This document shows, piece after piece, positions 60,794-64,000 of a stretch of DNA of 64,000 nt (the stretch's first letter is position 1; every line of letters starts with the position of its first letter). The DNA lies in the NCBI GenBank assembly GCA_964036275.1, contig OZ038436.1, forward strand, positions 3,372,214 to 3,436,213, written 5' to 3'. Source of the stretch: Litoditis marina. Taxonomy: Eukaryota; Nematoda; Chromadorea; Rhabditida; Rhabditidae. The notes beneath the pieces were generated by a model. It was not told the origin of the DNA, searched no databases, and saw only the letters and a list, made by a program, of their open reading frames with translations. Both the position numbers and the translations under genes were made by a program.

Positions 60794-61876
60794 CAAATAA
60801 GTTGTCGTGTGCTAATGTTTCATATATAACAGTGCCTGAATGTTGCATTCAATTTATATAATGGTAGGAAGTGGCGTTCTGATAATACTCTCCCGACATC
60901 CTGTCTGCGTAGTTGAGATGGAACTAAACTGAGTTTTGAAGCTCTATGGGAAAACCAAATATTGATGTGTTAAGAATGGAATACAATACAATCTACCGTA
61001 TGGTTTCAAATTATCCATTACAAAGTGCTAGCTTCAAGTTTCTTGGGGAAGTATAGTTGGTAGCAGTAGCAGTGTTTTGGGTAGAATTCGCAATGGTTTG
61101 GATTTCGCAATCCGGACGTGTTGAAACTCGAAATCGTGGAAATGGGACTTTCAGACAAAACTGAGCAAATGCCTGGAGAAATGAATGTTTTCTCGGCTTA
61201 AATGCTTCGAAACGATGAAACTGCAATCGTGGTAACCAGAAAAAACAATTACCCGCTGAGGCTAAAGTGGATGTAAGACTACGGAAGCACATGAAACATT
61301 ATAGGAAATGTAATATTCAATTTTTTTTTCTCTCAACAACACTCAAGCAAGCAATGTAAATCTCTCGAATGAACAGATTTTGTCAAATGAACTCCAACTC
61401 CACTCCAACCCAAAACTTATAACTCCAAACTAACTCCAACTCCAAAACCCAAAAACTCCAAAACTTCTAGAGCTAGTTTGAATTGACACATTTCAATTTG
61501 TCGAATCGACACGAACTGGTTTGAACCGATGAATCCAGTGAATTGTGTAACTTTCGATCGTTAAATTGTCGTAATATCCCGTATTCTGTATTTGTAGTTT
61601 GATCCATTGGCTTAATAAAAGTGTGAGCTAGTGAGACTTACACCTTTAACAAATATGTATTAACAAACAATGCAAACAAACATGTTAACAAACATGTTTT
61701 TTTGTTATCAACATGTTATTAACAAACAAATATGCTAGAACTGGTTTTAGATTTTTCTCTGCCCCAATTACAATTTTTTGCAACAAAAAAATCCCTCAGA
61801 AGCTATTTATTTCACACACAAGAAAACACACAGATGATATGTCGGCGTGACACGCGAGACGAGCGGAATTGGCTGG

Positions 61877-62115
61877 TGGGGCGGGGCGGGGCGGGGCGGG
61901 GCGGGGCGGGGCGGGGCGGGGCGGGGCGGGGCGGGGCGGGGCGGGGCGGGGCGGGGCGGGGCGGGGCGGGGCGGGGCGGGGCGGGGCGGGGCGGGGCGGG
62001 GCGGGGCGGGGCGGGGCGGGGCGGGGCGGGGCGGGGCGGGGCGGGGCGGAGCGGAGCGGGGCGGGGCGGGGCGGGACGAGACGGGACCGGAGCGGGTGGA
62101 ACGGGCGGGGCGGGG
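61877..62115. repeat. (GGGGC)n expansion
   Basis: About 34 uninterrupted units (61877-62047), then variant units (GGAGC, GGGAC). The homologous place in copy 2 (43550-43585) has only a few variant units. It lies just downstream of the 62126-62192 exon of the minus-strand gene. Confidence 0.95.
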
Positions 62116-62125
62116 GCGTGTTAAC

Positions 62126-63581
62126 CGACGAGGCGGATCATTGTAACGGCCGCCACGGCGTACCTCAACTCCTCATCTTGATATATCCCGTTCTGAAACA
62201 ACACAAATAAGGGAATAAAGAAGTAGAAAATCTATCAGTCTTATCCCACAGAGAGCCTCATGCGTAATGCGCATATTAAGTATGTATAACATTATGGCAA
62301 TTTTTAGAGACACTCTCTTCATCTGTTAATCTGAGTAAGTATGAGTGAAAGTAATTAAGTATGCGATAGAGATAGAATGGGAGAAGAGAATGGGGTGTTA
62401 CTCACCAGCCTCTGATCATGGTGGAGCCGTTCGACTTCCGCCTCCAGCTCCTCGATTCTGGCATTGCGTACGGCCAATGTACGACATACTCCGTCGGACT
62501 GCAAACACAATTGCATTACAATTACATAGAAAAAGCTCAAAATTATCACTATTTCAATTTAAAATAATCTAGAATATATGTGTAGTCACGAAGTTAGTTT
62601 CTTGAGCCAGGTCCTATCTGAGACCCCGGTTGTTTCTTTCCGAAGATTCGAGGCGAGCTTCGAGCCGAGCCGTTTTGTCCGTCCAATATTTTCCCGGTCA
62701 GCCTCTCGAACACGGCTCGCCTGCAACTCTTGCGAGAGTCGGTAATGGTCCTTGTATAGACCAGAGGCCTGAAATGAATGAAACGTTGATTTCAAGTAAG
62801 CCTCTCACGAAGAATCTTGATAATGAATAGATAACAAATTATAATTTTTCAATTCAATTCAAATAATAATGTTGAAATGTTATTCTCACACACTCAAAAT
62901 ACACAAAATACATAAAATTTCATACATTTACAGTAAGATGGAGAGAGAGATTATTTGAAAAATTTAATAATATGCGTATATTAGCTTATATTAAATTACG
63001 TAGCTTATATTAAAATACAAATTATGACGTTCAACTTAAAATAAATGAGAATCTTCATTCATTATATGATAAAGTTAGAGAGACAGTTGTAACTCACCGG
63101 GTCCGGTTGTGCAGAGGTGTGGTGTGGTCGGTTGGGTCCGGTCGAAGGTGGTGCTTGCCGGGGGTGGCGGCCATTGGTCGAATCCTGGGTTCTGCAAAGA
63201 TCGAATAAGAGAGGGGGAGAGAGACAGGGAGAGGAAGAGAGAGGGAGAGAAAGAGAGAAAGAGAGAGGGGAAAAGAAAGAGAGGGAGAGAGAGGGAAAGG
63301 GAGTTGGGAGATAGGAGTCAGAGAGTTAGAGAGTTAGGAGTTAGAGAGAGAGGGGAGCGAGAAAAATAGGAAATCTCACCGATTGTCTGCAGGCGTTCGG
63401 CTCCTGGCAGCGACAGGGGGAGCTGTCCCGTGGTCGTTCCTGAAAAAAAGATGATTACAATGTCGTATTTATAGACCTAAAGATAGAGACACTGAAAATG
63501 TGTGAAGAAAGATAGAGAACAAGAGAGAGATAAAGAGGGGAAGAGAACGAGAGAACGAGAGAGAGGGAGAGAGAGATAGTA

Positions 63582-63649
<68 letters not shown>

Positions 63650-63728
63650 GGAAAGCGAGAGAGAGAGAGGAAGAAAGAGAGAGAGAGAGAGAAAGGGGAA
63701 GGGAGAGAGAGAGAGAGAGAGGGGGGAT

Positions 63729-63786
<58 letters not shown>

Positions 63787-63920
63787 AAGAGAAAAAAGAA
63801 AGAGAAAGATAACAAAAAGAAAGAAAGAGAGAGGTTACCTTGATTTGGTTTTGGACTTGTTAGGCTCGCGCCAAGATGTGAGCTGGTGCCGCTCCAGTCT
63901 TCGGTCGTCAGTGGAAGGCA
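62126..63920 (-). CDS. Repeated coiled-coil gene family, copy 3, first exon off the right edge
   Basis: In transcript order: 63920-63839 (start-codon exon, with A supplied by an exon outside the window), 63439-63380, 63191-63098, 62768-62590, 62498-62406, 62192-62126. Phase is kept from the start through 62590: MPSTDDRRLERHQLTSWR, TAPPVAARSRTPADNR, a Pro/His-rich linker (PRQAPPSTGPNRPHH), then GLYKDHYRLSQELQASR. The 63098-63191 exon links the N-terminal modules to the coiled-coil frame and is seen only here. A 66-base deletion against copy 1 in the coiled-coil exon shifts the reading frame. The 93-bp exon (RIEELEAEVERLHHDQRL in the family frame) is then read out of frame, with a stop at the next junction. 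It could encode a shorter basic protein or be a recent pseudogene. Confidence 0.5.
63200..63835. repeat. GA-rich introns of family copy 3
   Basis: Several pure (GA)n runs, notably 63585-63648 and 63734-63782, interrupted by the exon at 63380-63439. Confidence 0.95.
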
Positions 63921-64000
63921 CTGGAAGCGAATAAATATGATACATGATTTTCATATGGAGGTACATAATATATCTAGAGAAAGAATGAAGCGATAACGGG

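Larger units (their letters stand above)
58200..61085. repeat. Segmental duplication B, copy 2
   Basis: Partner of 51110-53475 with two insertions (about 58808-59006 and 60350-60793). A further partial copy of its left edge lies at about 57670-57760. Confidence 0.8.
61080..64000. repeat. Segmental duplication A, copy 3
   Basis: 61080-61520 matches 39590-40020, and 61521-61700 continues as 43370-43550, skipping the 3.35-kb element. After the GGGGC tract, 62100 to the edge matches 43580 onward. Confidence 0.85.

Noticed and set aside
61732..62210. Overlapping Gly/Arg/Ala frames across the GGGGC tract
   Set aside because: A consequence of a 5-base repeat without stop codons. No start context or homologous frame in copy 2.

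Overview
The window is nuclear DNA from an invertebrate animal, most likely a rhabditid-type nematode. Exons are short and interrupted by GT-AG introns whose acceptors fit the nematode TTTCAG consensus. The two conserved genes resemble nematode proteins most closely as far as I can judge from memory. The glutathione synthetase start codon lies eight bases after a TTTTTTGCAG acceptor, as expected of a trans-spliced gene. No prokaryotic, organellar or viral gene was seen. All exon boundaries come from reading splice sites and checking that codon phase is kept across each junction.

Layout. 254-11913 (+): fifteen exons of a vaccinia-related kinase (vrk-1), with the 5' end off the left edge. 13427-24204 (+): a complete thirteen-exon glutathione synthetase (gss-1). 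34670-37142 (+): a second copy of only the last four gss-1 exons with its own poly(A) signal, so the locus has two possible 3' ends. The upstream 3' end has a GC instead of a GT donor after exon 12.

From about 24.8 kb to the right edge the sequence is a mosaic of segmental duplications. They carry four copies, on the minus strand, of an unrecognised multi-exon gene family with a TATA promoter, a start codon split A|TG over the first intron, small phase-symmetric exons and a coiled-coil 3' part. In one copy a 63-bp exon is tandemly amplified five times in frame. Most copies carry frame lesions, and no fully intact one is visible. The stretches at 28.4-34.2 kb and 49.8-61 kb contain no gene I can support; they are diverged copies of each other and of repeats.

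The introns and duplications are full of short terminal-inverted-repeat elements. Because the region is duplicated, many insertions can be compared with an uninterrupted paralogous site. This gives exact ends and target duplications for elements of about 3.35 kb, 807 bp, 583 bp, 444 bp, 351 bp and 262 bp, plus a 377-bp retroposon-like insert and a 200-bp insert holding a tRNA-like module. At least three families make 8-bp target duplications (hAT-like). Other striking sequences are long (CT)n/(GA)n tracts, G/C homopolymers, and a (GGGGC)n expansion in one copy of the repeated gene.

No new multi-gene system is evident. The most novel content is the repeated gene family with its exon amplification, the duplicated gss-1 3' end, and the set of undescribed non-autonomous transposons.
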